Assembly (NCBI GenBank): GCA_963842335.1
Contig: CAWJGF010000011.1
Span: 124,001-188,000 of the forward strand
Length of the DNA: 64,000 nt
Direction of reading: 5' to 3'
Source: PALSA-600 sp963842335
GTDB taxonomy: Bacteria; Actinomycetota; Thermoleophilia; Gaiellales; Gaiellaceae
The notes under the pieces are model-generated. The model searched no databases. It worked only from the letters and a program-made list of their open reading frames with translations, and was not told the origin of the DNA. The stretch's first letter is position 1. Every line of letters starts with the position of its first letter. A program made the position numbers and the translations under genes. Shown here one piece after another: positions 24,284 to 32,359 of this stretch.

Positions 24284-25390
24284 TCAGCGATGGACGGTCT
24301 CGCAGTGCACGACCTTGTCACTGCGGTCGGCCCAGACGACATCCCGGCCCGGCCCACAGTCGACCCGGTCGGTGTGGTGATTCTGCACACGAATCGTGTC
24401 GTTCCCGGCACCGGCCGCGATCACGTCGCCGCCGCCACTCGTGCCTTGGATGGTGTCGGCCGCCGCGGTGCCGTCGATCTCGCAACTGCCCGCCAGCTGG
24501 CTCGTCTCGTAGAGGCGAATCGCGTCATGACCGGGACAGCGCAGGTTCGGTCCCGCGTACGCCAGCAAGTCGCCGTGCGGGCTCCCGGGGGCGAACGACG
24601 CTCCGACGGCTGCGCCCTTCGCGAGGAGCTCGGAATGCCAAGTGGGCTCGTTGGTCGACAGCTCGACGCCACCGCGGACGGTGTACGCGAGCTCGTCGCT
24701 CGGCGGCGCCCAGGCCAGCGGCCCGATGTCGGCGAACGGGCCGGCGATGCGCTGCGGTTCGGACGCGGCGAGAGGCGCCACCACGTAGACGTAGCCCTTC
24801 ATCGCGTACGCGAGCTTCGTCCCGTCGGGCGACCAGACCACCGCGCGCACCTCGCCGGCTGGCGCCGCGATCTCGAGCTCCGCGCCGGCGGAGAAGAGGT
24901 AGATACCGTCGCTTCGCGTGAACGCGATCGCAGTGCCGTCGGGCGACCAGGCAGGCATGCCGATCACGTCACCACCGGCGACCTTGGTCGCATCCACGTA
25001 GAGCGAGCCGTCGTCGACGTACGCGATCCTCGAGCCGCTGGGCGCCCACGCGGGGTAGAGCCCGGTGTGCACGGCGTGCTTGTCGCTGCCGTCGATCGCG
25101 ATCGTCCAGATGCGACCGCCGGACTGGTAGGCGATCGACTTCGAGTCGGGTGACCAGCTCGGCAGCAGCTGCGAGCTCGCTTGCGCGAGCCTCGTCGCCT
25201 TCCTGGTCGCGACGTCGACGACCTCGAGGTCGAACTCGCGGCCCTGGCCGTTCACGCTCGTGAACGCGACCTGCGTGCTGTCCGGGGAGAACACCGGCCA
25301 CCAGTCATGCGCTGCGAGCACCGGCAGTCGAGCGGCCGATGCAGGGACTGCGACGACGAGCAGTACGCCGACGAGGAGCAGCCACTTCAT
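24284..25390 (-). CDS. Secreted TolB-like beta-propeller protein with RTX-like C-terminus
   Basis: A 368-aa protein starting at ATG 25390 with a Sec signal peptide (WLLLVGVLLVVAVPASA). At least five PD40/TolB-type blades are visible from the recurrent WSPDG/WSPDS motif (VFSPDSTQVAFTS, SWSPDSKSIAYQS, AWSPDGTAIAFTR, VWSPDGTKLAYAM). The last 65 residues switch to a Gly/Asp-rich stretch with calcium-binding hemolysin-type character (DTIQGTSGGGDVIAAGAGND, CGPGRDVVWADRSDKV). It is probably extracellular. It stands alone between sufS and the divergent ABC-F gene. No catalytic residues are identifiable. Confidence 0.82.
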   Translation of the reverse strand: MKWLLLVGVLLVVAVPASAARLPVLAAHDWWPVFSPDSTQVAFTSVNGQGREFDLEVVDVATRKATRLAQASSQLLPSWSPDSKSIAYQSGGRIWTIAIDGSDKHAVHTGLYPAWAPSGSRIAYVDDGSLYVDATKVAGGDVIGMPAWSPDGTAIAFTRSDGIYLFSAGAELEIAAPAGEVRAVVWSPDGTKLAYAMKGYVYVVAPLAASEPQRIAGPFADIGPLAWAPPSDELAYTVRGGVELSTNEPTWHSELLAKGAAVGASFAPGSPHGDLLAYAGPNLRCPGHDAIRLYETSQLAGSCEIDGTAAADTIQGTSGGGDVIAAGAGNDTIRVQNHHTDRVDCGPGRDVVWADRSDKVVHCETVHR

Positions 25391-25396
25391 GGCGCA

Positions 25397-25402
25397 ACGG
25401 TA
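25397..25402 (-). promoter_or_regulatory. Candidate -10 hexamer TACCGT for the TolB-like gene
   Basis: TACCGT on the minus strand with a 6-nt gap to ATG 25390. Confidence 0.4.
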
Positions 25403-25419
25403 GGTCGCGGTTGTGAAGG

Positions 25420-25425
25420 TATCGT
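25420..25425 (+). promoter_or_regulatory. Candidate -10 hexamer TATCGT for the ABC-F gene
   Basis: TATCGT with a 9-nt gap to GTG 25435. The divergent -10 of the TolB-like gene lies only about 20 bp away. Confidence 0.35.
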
Positions 25426-25434
25426 GGCCCCCCT

Positions 25435-27108
25435 GTGAGCTCTGAGTACATCTTCACCATGTACAAGGTCGACAAGTTCTACGGCGCCGACCGACAGGTG
25501 CTGGCGAACATCTCGTTGTCGTTCCTTCCCGGTGCGAAGATCGGCGTTCTCGGCGCGAACGGCGCCGGCAAGTCGACCGTGCTGAAGATCATGGCGGGCA
25601 AGGAAGAGCCGTCCTCAGGCGCGGCCGACCTGGCTCCGAACGCGACGGTCGGCCTGCTGGAACAGGAGCCCGAGCTCGATCCCAAGAAGAACGTGCGCGA
25701 GAACGTCGAGGACGGGGTGCGCGAGGTCCGCGACCTGCTCGACCGCTTCAACACGATTTCCGCGCAGTTCGCGGAGCCCGACGCCGACTTCGACACGCTG
25801 CTCGCCGAGCAGTCGAAGGTGCAGGATCAGATCGACCGCCGCGGCGCGTGGGAGCTCGAATCGCAGCTCGACCACGCGATGGACGCGCTGCGGTTGCCGG
25901 AAGGCGATCGCGACGTGACCACGCTCTCGGGTGGCGAGCGGCGACGGGTTGCGTTGTGCCGGCTGCTGCTCTCGTCACCCGACCTGCTGCTGCTCGACGA
26001 GCCGACGAACCACCTCGACGCGGAGTCCGTGTACTGGCTCGAGCGGTTCCTCGCCGACTACAAGGGCACCGTCGTCGCGGTCACCCATGACCGGTACTTC
26101 CTCGACAACGTCGCCGGCTGGATCCTGGAGCTCGATCGCGGCCGCGGGATCCCGTATCAGGGGAACTACTCCGGGTGGCTCGAGCAGAAACAGCAGCGCC
26201 TCCTGATCGAAGAGAAGACCGCGTCGGCGCGACAGCGGACGCTCGCGCGCGAGCTCGAGTGGGTGCGCATGGCGCCGAAGGCACGTCAGGCGAAGTCAAA
26301 GGCGCGCCTGGGCGCCTACGAGAAGCTGCTCGCGAGCGAGGACTCCGTGTCGCTCGACAAGGTCGAGATCCACATTCCGCCCGGGCCGCGCCTCGGCGAC
26401 CTGGTCATCGACGCGAAAGGCGTCTCGAAGGCGTTCGGCGACCGCCTCCTCTTCGACGACCTGACCTTCTCGCTTCCTCCGGCGGGCATCGTCGGCGTGA
26501 TCGGGCCGAACGGCGCCGGCAAGACGACGCTCTTCCGCATGATCGCCGGCCAGGAGACGCCCGATTCGGGCGAGTTGCGGCTCGGCGACACTGTGCAGCT
26601 CGGTTACGTCGACCAGTCGCGCGCCGACCTCGACCCGAAAAGCACGGTGTGGAAAGAGATCTCCGGCGGCCAGGATCTGATCCTCCTCGGCAAGAAGGAG
26701 ATCAACTCGCGCCAGTACACGTCGTGGTTCAACTTCCGGGGCGGCGATCAGCAGAAGCCGGTGGGACAGCTGTCGGGCGGCGAGCGCAATCGCGTGCACC
26801 TCGCGAAGATGCTGAAGAGCGGCGGCAACGTCCTGCTCCTCGACGAGCCGACCAACGACCTCGACGTGGACACGTTGCGCGCGCTCGAGGATGCGCTTCT
26901 CGATTTCGCCGGCTGCGCCGTCGTGATCACGCATGATCGCTGGTTCCTCGACCGCGTCGCCACTCACATCCTCGCGTTCGAGGGCGATTCGGAGGTGACC
27001 TGGTTCGAAGGCGACTGGGCCGAGTACGCCGAGTGGGTGAAGGAAACCCGCGGCCCGGAGGCCCTCGAGCCGCACCGCATCAAGTACAAGCCGCTCGTGC
27101 GCGCGTAG
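25435..27108 (+). CDS. ettA: ABC-F translational ATPase, EttA-like
   Basis: A 557-aa protein with two ABC ATPase domains and no membrane part. Domain 1: Walker A GANGAGKST, signature LSGGERRRVALCRLL, Walker B LLLLDEPTNHLDAES. Domain 2: Walker A GPNGAGKTT, signature LSGGERNRVHLAK, Walker B LLLDEPTNDLDVDT. The interdomain linker has the Arg/Lys-rich ARELEWVRMAPKARQAKSKA. An arm insert (NVRENVEDGVREVRDLLDRF) is present in domain 1. Length and the arm match EttA (about 555 aa), which gates the first elongation step in response to ADP/ATP ratio. Antibiotic-resistance ABC-F proteins are less likely given this match. Start GTG 25435. Confidence 0.94.
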   Translation: MSSEYIFTMYKVDKFYGADRQVLANISLSFLPGAKIGVLGANGAGKSTVLKIMAGKEEPSSGAADLAPNATVGLLEQEPELDPKKNVRENVEDGVREVRDLLDRFNTISAQFAEPDADFDTLLAEQSKVQDQIDRRGAWELESQLDHAMDALRLPEGDRDVTTLSGGERRRVALCRLLLSSPDLLLLDEPTNHLDAESVYWLERFLADYKGTVVAVTHDRYFLDNVAGWILELDRGRGIPYQGNYSGWLEQKQQRLLIEEKTASARQRTLARELEWVRMAPKARQAKSKARLGAYEKLLASEDSVSLDKVEIHIPPGPRLGDLVIDAKGVSKAFGDRLLFDDLTFSLPPAGIVGVIGPNGAGKTTLFRMIAGQETPDSGELRLGDTVQLGYVDQSRADLDPKSTVWKEISGGQDLILLGKKEINSRQYTSWFNFRGGDQQKPVGQLSGGERNRVHLAKMLKSGGNVLLLDEPTNDLDVDTLRALEDALLDFAGCAVVITHDRWFLDRVATHILAFEGDSEVTWFEGDWAEYAEWVKETRGPEALEPHRIKYKPLVRA

Positions 27109-27156
27109 CGGCGGGTACGAAACAGACCGTTCCCAGCGCGGTCGAGGGTCCGTACG

Positions 27157-27167
27157 TGGTCTGACCA
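27157..27167. promoter_or_regulatory. Palindrome TGGTCTGACCA
   Basis: An 11-bp palindromic site, identical to those at 19838 and 27294, in the gap between the convergent ABC-F and VOC genes. Its core has the GntR/FadR operator shape. Confidence 0.4.
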
Positions 27168-27198
27168 AATGCTGTCCGCGGGAGGCCTGTCCGGCGAA

Positions 27199-27215
27199 CC
27201 CTGACCGGTTCAGGG
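27199..27215. terminator. Hairpin downstream of the ABC-F gene
   Basis: CCCTGA (27199-27204) pairs with TCAGGG (27210-27215) around a 5-nt loop, 91 nt after the ABC-F stop. There is no T-run, so it is a weak terminator candidate. Confidence 0.3.
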
Positions 27216-27293
27216 GCCGAAATGCGCGAATGGCGGGCCGACGCTCGTCCGGGCGGGGAAGCTGTGGATCGTTCGTCGCGCTTCCGTGGCACT

Positions 27294-27304
27294 TGGTCTG
27301 ACCA
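27294..27304. promoter_or_regulatory. Palindrome TGGTCTGACCA (second copy in this gap)
   Basis: The same 11-bp palindrome as at 27157, centre-to-centre 137 bp. Paired sites at this distance could support looping or two binding events. No start codon lies nearby on either strand. Confidence 0.4.
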
Positions 27305-27361
27305 CGCACTGACCGCGGCGGACATGTGCCTCGAACGAGTGCGAGGGCGTTTTGGGTTGGC

Positions 27362-27754
27362 CTAGCCCGCGGTCCGTGGGGCGTAGCGGTGGTGGAGCAT
27401 CAGCGAGTTCCCGTCGGGGTCGGCGAAGAACGCCATCCGACAGACACCGCTGTCCAGCGTCTCGCCGAAAAACGTCACGCCGCTCGACTCGAGCGCGGCG
27501 CGGGCGGCCTCGACGTCGTCGACGTGGAGGGCGATCGGATGCGTGCTGGGCAGGAACTCGCGGCCGATCGCCGCGGCATCGATGACCTGAAGCGTCAGGT
27601 TCCCGGTCTCGAACTCGGCGCCCGGAACTCGCCCGTATCGGGACGAGCACTGCAGGCCGAGCGTCGTCCCGTAGAACTCGTCCGCGGCGGCGAAGTCGAC
27701 GACGAGCACGGTCAAGAAATCGACGCCGCTGACGTTCGGGAGTGACTGTGTCAT
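27362..27754 (-). CDS. VOC (glyoxalase/dioxygenase superfamily) protein A
   Basis: A 130-aa single-module vicinal-oxygen-chelate protein starting at ATG 27754. It has DFLTVLVVDFAAADEFYGTT at the N-terminus and the C-terminal block FFGETLDSGVCRMAFFADPD plus GNSLMLHHRYAP. Candidate metal ligands are His in THPIALHVDD and Glu in the N-terminal strand. The C-terminal block is nearly the same in two other VOC proteins in this window (30570-30938 and 62919-63302), marking a paralogous family. The reaction is unknown; VOC members include glyoxalases, dioxygenases and resistance proteins. Confidence 0.88.
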   Translation of the reverse strand: MTQSLPNVSGVDFLTVLVVDFAAADEFYGTTLGLQCSSRYGRVPGAEFETGNLTLQVIDAAAIGREFLPSTHPIALHVDDVEAARAALESSGVTFFGETLDSGVCRMAFFADPDGNSLMLHHRYAPRTAG

Positions 27755-27774
27755 AGCGCAATCCTCGCAGGTTC

Positions 27775-27780
27775 TAAGCT
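27775..27780 (+). promoter_or_regulatory. Candidate -10 hexamer TAAGCT for the DUF480 gene
   Basis: TAAGCT with a 7-nt gap to ATG 27788, leaderless type. Confidence 0.4.
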
Positions 27781-27787
27781 TCGACCC

Positions 27788-28435
27788 ATGACGATCCATC
27801 GCCTCGACCCGGTGGAACTGCGTGTGCTCGGCTGCCTGATCGAGAAGCAGCGCACCACCCCCGAGCAGTATCCGCTGACACTGAATGCGCTTCGCCTCGC
27901 CTGCAACCAGGCGACGAATCGCGAGCCCGTCATGGAGCTCGACGAGTCGCAGGTTCGCTCCGCCGCTCAGAGCCTCGGCACCCGTGGCTACGCACGGCTC
28001 GCCACTGGCCCCGGCTCCCGCACGGCGAAGTACCGCCAGCTGTTCGGCGAGGCGCTCGACCTGCTCCCGTCACAGATCTCGATCCTCGGAGTGCTGATGC
28101 TCCGCGGCCCCCAGACCGTCGCCGAGCTGAAGACGCGGTGTGAGCGCCTGCACCACTTCGCCGACGCAGCCGAGGTCGAGGCCACGCTCGGCCGGCTCGA
28201 CGAGAACGAGCTCGTGCACCTCCTGCCGAAGCGACCCGGCCAGCGCGAGGAACGCTGGACACATCTGCTCTCGGAGACGCCCACGGGCGAAGCCGAAGCG
28301 AACGGCGAGACGGGCGCGGTCGAAACAGCCAGCGCGCGCGAGGAGCCCACGCCGCTCGACCGGCGGGTGCGACAGCTCGAGGAACGACTCGCCGAGCTGG
28401 AACGGCGGCTCGCCGAACGCGGCTTGCTCGACTGA
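27788..28435 (+). CDS. YceH family protein (DUF480)
   Basis: A 215-aa protein made of two winged-helix-like repeats. The first repeat reads LDPVELRVLGCLIEKQRTTP, YPLTLNALRLACNQATNREP and VRSAAQSLGTRGYARL. The second reads QISILGVLMLRGPQTVAELK and EVEATLGRLDENELVHLLPK. A linker leads to a C-terminal coiled coil (LDRRVRQLEERLAELERRLA). This matches YceH/DUF480, a conserved family of unknown function. It is followed closely by the nitrilase gene, which has its own candidate promoter. Confidence 0.93.
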   Translation: MTIHRLDPVELRVLGCLIEKQRTTPEQYPLTLNALRLACNQATNREPVMELDESQVRSAAQSLGTRGYARLATGPGSRTAKYRQLFGEALDLLPSQISILGVLMLRGPQTVAELKTRCERLHHFADAAEVEATLGRLDENELVHLLPKRPGQREERWTHLLSETPTGEAEANGETGAVETASAREEPTPLDRRVRQLEERLAELERRLAERGLLD

Positions 28436-28446
28436 ACCCGCACGCG

Positions 28447-28452
28447 TACGCT
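28447..28452 (+). promoter_or_regulatory. Candidate -10 hexamer TACGCT for the nitrilase gene
   Basis: TACGCT with a 6-nt gap to ATG 28459. TTGCTC lies 17 bp upstream of it as a possible -35, giving a near-ideal spacing. Confidence 0.45.
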
Positions 28453-28458
28453 CGGCCG

Positions 28459-29373
28459 ATGACGACGTTCGAGACTGTCCGCGTCGCGGCGATCCAGACC
28501 GCCTCGGTCGCACTCGACGCCGACGCGACGATCGAGAAGGCGATCGGCCTGCTCGACGAGGCGGCCGAGGCGGGCGCCCAGCTGGCGGTGCTGCCCGAGT
28601 GCTTCGTGTCGCTGTACCCCGACTGGTCCTGGACCGCTGCCGCCTGCGCTGACCGCGCGGCGTTCGACGAGCTCTACGCACGCATGTGGGAGGAGGCCGT
28701 GACGATCCCGGGGCCGCGGATCGACCGGCTCGTCGAGGCCTGCGCCCGCACGGGGCTCCACTGCGTGGTCGGCGTCAACGAGCGTGAGGCGACCGGGTCG
28801 TTCACGCTCTACAACTCGTTCGTCGTCATCGGCCCTGGCGGCGTGCTGCACGTGCACCGGAAGCTGATGCCGACCAAGCACGAGCGCATGTTCCACGGCC
28901 AGGGCACGGGCGACGACCTCCAGGTCGTCGAAACGCCCTTCGGCCGCGTGGGCGGCCTGATCTGCTGGGAGAACCGGATGCCGCTCGCGCGCTACCTCGT
29001 CTACCGCGGCGGCCCGCAGATCTGGGTCGCACCGACGGCCGACTCGAGCGACGGCTGGATCGCGCTGCTGCAGACGATCGCGATCGAGTCGGGGGCGCAT
29101 GTGATCGGGGCGCCGCAGTTCGTCGACCGCTCCGCCTTCCCGACGGGCTTCCCGATCGAGATGCCGGACGACGAAGTGTTCATGCGCGGCGGTGCCGTCG
29201 TCATCGGCCCGCGCGGCGAGGTGCTCGCAGGCCCGCTCTACGGCGAAGAGGGAATGGTCGTCGCCGACTGCGACCTCCGCGCCGGCCTGCGGACACGCGC
29301 GTGGTTCGACCCGGTCGGCCACTACGCCCGCGAGGACGCACTGCTGCCGCTGCTCGGGCTACCGCCTGGCTGA
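28459..29373 (+). CDS. Nitrilase / carbon-nitrogen hydrolase
   Basis: A 304-aa protein of the nitrilase superfamily. The catalytic triad is visible: Glu in LPECFVSLYPDWSW, Lys in HRKLMPTKHERMFHGQG and Cys in GLICWENRMPLARY. The motifs RMFHGQG and CWENRMPLARYLVY are those of branch 1 true nitrilases, which hydrolyse organic nitriles to acids and ammonia, rather than amidases. Substrate (aliphatic or aromatic) cannot be told. It lies alone between DUF480 and the convergent sufD gene, with 7 nt separating it from the latter. Confidence 0.92.
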   Translation: MTTFETVRVAAIQTASVALDADATIEKAIGLLDEAAEAGAQLAVLPECFVSLYPDWSWTAAACADRAAFDELYARMWEEAVTIPGPRIDRLVEACARTGLHCVVGVNEREATGSFTLYNSFVVIGPGGVLHVHRKLMPTKHERMFHGQGTGDDLQVVETPFGRVGGLICWENRMPLARYLVYRGGPQIWVAPTADSSDGWIALLQTIAIESGAHVIGAPQFVDRSAFPTGFPIEMPDDEVFMRGGAVVIGPRGEVLAGPLYGEEGMVVADCDLRAGLRTRAWFDPVGHYAREDALLPLLGLPPG

Positions 29374-29380
29374 CATCGCG

Positions 29381-30577
29381 TCAGGCCTGCGGGATGCGGG
29401 CTTCGAGCGCTGCGCCGAGGGCTTCGCGCACCGGCTCGAGCTCGATGCGGTCGAGCACGTCCTGGAAGAAGCCGCGCACGATCAGGCGCTCGGCTTCCGC
29501 GCGTGAGAGACCCCGCGCCATCAGGTAGAAAAGCTCCTCGCGGTTGACGCGGCCGAGCGTCGCGCCGTGGGTGCACCGCACGTCGTTCGCCATGATCTCG
29601 AGGCCGGGGATCGAGTCCGCGTGTGCCGAGTCGGAGAGCAGCAGGTTCCGGTTCTCCTGGTAGGCGTTCGTCTTCTGCGCGTCTTCCTCGACCCGGATCA
29701 TGCCGCGCCAGACCGCCGACGCGTTCTCGCGTAGCGCGCCCTTGAACGCGAAGTCGCTCTCGGTGTTCGGGGCGATGTGCTCCTGGAAGGTGTCGTAGTC
29801 GAGATGCTGCTTACCGTCGGCGAAGTAGGCGCCCGTGACGCGTGAGGTTGCGCCCTCACCGGCGAGGTCGTTCTCGATCCACACCTTGCCGCGCTTCGAG
29901 CCGAACCCGCCGATCACCCAGTCGAGCTCGCTGTCGCGCTCGAGCCATGCCTTGTGACGCGCGAAATGCCACGTCTCGGTCGAGAGGTTCTGCAGCGAGA
30001 CGTATTCGATCTTCGCGTGCTCGCCGACGAAGAGCTCGACAACGGTGTTCGAGTACGCAGCGAGGTCGGGCGATGCGGACGAGAGGTCCTCGATCAGCGA
30101 GAAGCGTGCACCCTCGTCCGCGATCACCACCATGCGCCAGTGCAGCGTCCCACCGGTGGAGGTGACCTGGACGTAGAGCGGCTTGTCGAGCTCGACACCC
30201 TTCGGCACATGGACGAGAAGCCCGTGCTCCCATTCGGCGAGGTTCTGCATCGCGAACTTGTCGTCGTCGGGAATCAGCTTCGAGTCGTAGTCGGCCGGCA
30301 GCGGCGCGAACGTGACACCGTCGGGGGCGGAGAGGATCTCGATCCCGGCCTCGGTGACGACCGCCTTCCCGGAGACGTCCAACTCCAGGGTCGCCTCGCG
30401 CGCCGAATCCGAAGCTCGTCCCGGGTCGCGGCCGAAGTCAGCCGGGTCGAACCCGCGCAGGCTCGTGAAGCGCCAGTGCTCGTCGGAGGTCGAAGGCATC
30501 GGCAGCGCGTCGTAGCGCTCCTTCGCCTCGGCGCGCGTCAGCACGCCGCTGCGTGGGACGGCTACGAGCTCAGTCAT
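29381..30577 (-). CDS. sufD: Fe-S cluster assembly protein SufD
   Basis: A 398-aa protein starting at ATG 30577. Its C-terminal half carries the SufBD right-handed beta-helix (TSRVTGAYFADGKQHLDYDT, SDFAFKGALRENASAVWRGM, DAQKTNAYQENRNLLLSDSA) and RCTHGATLGRVNREELFYLM at the end. It is the partner of SufB and SufC in the Fe-S scaffold. The start overlaps the VOC stop by 8 nt, placing the VOC protein gene inside the suf operon. Length is normal for SufD. Confidence 0.94.
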   Translation of the reverse strand: MTELVAVPRSGVLTRAEAKERYDALPMPSTSDEHWRFTSLRGFDPADFGRDPGRASDSAREATLELDVSGKAVVTEAGIEILSAPDGVTFAPLPADYDSKLIPDDDKFAMQNLAEWEHGLLVHVPKGVELDKPLYVQVTSTGGTLHWRMVVIADEGARFSLIEDLSSASPDLAAYSNTVVELFVGEHAKIEYVSLQNLSTETWHFARHKAWLERDSELDWVIGGFGSKRGKVWIENDLAGEGATSRVTGAYFADGKQHLDYDTFQEHIAPNTESDFAFKGALRENASAVWRGMIRVEEDAQKTNAYQENRNLLLSDSAHADSIPGLEIMANDVRCTHGATLGRVNREELFYLMARGLSRAEAERLIVRGFFQDVLDRIELEPVREALGAALEARIPQA

Positions 30578-30938
30578 GGGGCGCATACCGGCGGTGCAGC
30601 ATGAGTGCGTTGCCGTCGGGATCCCTGAAGTGCGCCATGTGGCAGACCCCCGAGTCGAGCGTCTCGTCGTTGAACTTCACGCCCTTCTGCTCGAGCGCCT
30701 TGCGCGACGCCTCGACGTCCTTGACCCTGAACGCGACGTCGTTCGGATTCGGCGCGAACGGCGCGCCCACCTTCTCGGGCTCCCAGATGGAGATCGTCAC
30801 CTGGCCGGCCTTCACCTCGAAGCCGACAGGCGTGTCGGTCTCGAGCGGGAGCCCGAGCGTCTCGAGGTAGAACCGGCGTGCGCGCTGGATGTTGCGGGAC
30901 GGGAGCGACACGAAGTCGACCCGCTCGACCTCAATCAA
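30570..30938 (-). CDS. VOC superfamily protein B, embedded in the suf operon
   Basis: A 122-aa VOC-fold protein starting at ATG 30938. Features are VERVDFVSLPSRNIQRARRF, YLETLGLPLETDTPVGFEVK and the shared C-terminal block FNDETLDSGVCHMAHFRDPD plus GNALMLHRRYAP. It overlaps the SufB stop by 4 nt on one side and the sufD start by 8 nt on the other, so it must be co-translated with the Fe-S scaffold. A VOC protein in a suf operon is not standard; a role in iron or sulfur handling is speculation. The likely ligand residues (His and Glu of each beta-alpha-beta unit) are not complete enough to assign an activity. Confidence 0.88.
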   Translation of the reverse strand: MIEVERVDFVSLPSRNIQRARRFYLETLGLPLETDTPVGFEVKAGQVTISIWEPEKVGAPFAPNPNDVAFRVKDVEASRKALEQKGVKFNDETLDSGVCHMAHFRDPDGNALMLHRRYAPHD

Positions 30939-32359
30939 CCGACCGACCCCTCCATCTGGAGTTGGATCAGGCGGTTCATCTCGACTGCGTACTCGAGCGG
31001 AAGCTCCTTGGTGATCGGCTCGACGAAGCCGCTGACCACCATCGCCGATGCCTCGGCCTCATTCAGGCCACGCGACATGAGGTAGAAGAGCTGCTCCTCG
31101 CCGATCTTCGAGACGGTCGCCTCGTGTCCGATGTCGACGTCGTTCTCATCGATCTGGATGTACGGGTACGTGTCGCTACGCGACTCGTCGTCGAGGATCA
31201 GCGCGTCGCACACGACCTTCGACTTCGAGCCGTGCGCGCCCTTCGCCACCTGCAGCAGCCCGCGGTAGCCCGCCCGGCCGCCGTTCTTCGAGATCGACTT
31301 CGACGTGATGACGCTGGTCGTGTTCGGCGCCGCGTGCACGCACTTACCGCCCGCGTCCTGATGCTGGCCCTTGCCGGCGAACGCGATCGACAGCACCTCG
31401 CCGTGCGCACCGTCACCGAGCAGCCAGATCGCCGGGTACTTCATGGTCAGCTTCGACCCGAGGTTCCCGTCGACCCATTCCATCGTCGCGTTCTGCTCTG
31501 CGACCGCACGCTTCGTGACCAGGTTGTAGACGTTCGTCGACCAGTTCTGGATCGTCGTGTAGCGGCAGCGGCCGCCCTTCTTCACCACGATCTCGACGAC
31601 GGCCGAGTGCAGCGAGTCGGACGAGTAGATCGGGGCGGTGCAGCCCTCGACGTAGTGCACGTAGGCGTCCTCGTCGACGATGATCAGCGTGCGCTCGAAC
31701 TGGCCCATGTTCTCCGCGTTGATTCGGAAGTAGGCCTGGAGCGGCAGGTCGATGTGGACTCCCGGCGGCACGTAGATGAACGAGCCGCCCGACCACACAG
31801 CGCTGTTCAGCGCCGCGAACTTGTTGTCGTTCTGCGGGATGATCGTCCCCATGTACTGCTTGACGATGTCCTCGTGATCGCGCAGCGCCGAGTCCATGTC
31901 GAGGAAGATGACGCCCTTGTTCTCGAGCGATTCCTGCAGCTTGTGGTAGACGACCTCGCTCTCGTACTGGGCACCGACGCCGGCGAGGTACTTCTTCTCG
32001 GCCTCGGGGATCCCGAGCTTGTCCCAGGTGTCCTTGATGTCGGCGGGCAGGTCGGCCCAGGAGTCCGCCTGATTCTCGGTCGGCTTGATGTAGTAGAAGA
32101 TGTTGTCGAAGTCGATGTCCTGGAGCGTCTGACCTCCGCCCCACGTGGGCATCGGGCGCGCGAGGAAGTAGTCGAGCGACTTGTGGCGGAACTTCCTCAT
32201 CCAGTCGGGCTCGTTCTTGTGCGAGGAGATGGCGTCGACGAGTTCGTGCGACAGGCCGCGGCCCGACTTGAAGAAGTAATCCTCGGGAACGTTGAAGCCG
32301 TACTTGACCTCGTAGTCCGAGCCGATTCCCTGGACGATCTCTGTCTCGGTCTGCGCCAT
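30935..32359 (-). CDS. sufB: Fe-S cluster assembly protein SufB
   Basis: A 474-aa protein started at ATG 32359, which overlaps the sufC stop by 4 bp; an upstream in-frame ATG is less likely. Motifs include KYGFNVPEDYFFKSGRGLSH, VWSGGSFIYVPPGVHIDLPL, QAYFRINAENMGQFERTLII, YVEGCTAPIYSSDSLHSAVV and the C-terminal SKIGEEQLFYLMSRGLNEAE. No intein is present, unlike in some actinobacterial sufB genes. It forms the SufBC2D scaffold with its neighbours. Confidence 0.96.
   Translation of the reverse strand: MAQTETEIVQGIGSDYEVKYGFNVPEDYFFKSGRGLSHELVDAISSHKNEPDWMRKFRHKSLDYFLARPMPTWGGGQTLQDIDFDNIFYYIKPTENQADSWADLPADIKDTWDKLGIPEAEKKYLAGVGAQYESEVVYHKLQESLENKGVIFLDMDSALRDHEDIVKQYMGTIIPQNDNKFAALNSAVWSGGSFIYVPPGVHIDLPLQAYFRINAENMGQFERTLIIVDEDAYVHYVEGCTAPIYSSDSLHSAVVEIVVKKGGRCRYTTIQNWSTNVYNLVTKRAVAEQNATMEWVDGNLGSKLTMKYPAIWLLGDGAHGEVLSIAFAGKGQHQDAGGKCVHAAPNTTSVITSKSISKNGGRAGYRGLLQVAKGAHGSKSKVVCDALILDDESRSDTYPYIQIDENDVDIGHEATVSKIGEEQLFYLMSRGLNEAEASAMVVSGFVEPITKELPLEYAVEMNRLIQLQMEGSVG

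Noticed and set aside
27080..27325. 81-codon minus-strand frame between the ABC-F and VOC genes
   Set aside because: Arg/Pro/Ala-rich composition with no domain, overlaps the ABC-F gene end, and runs through the palindromic sites; typical of random open frames in GC-rich DNA.
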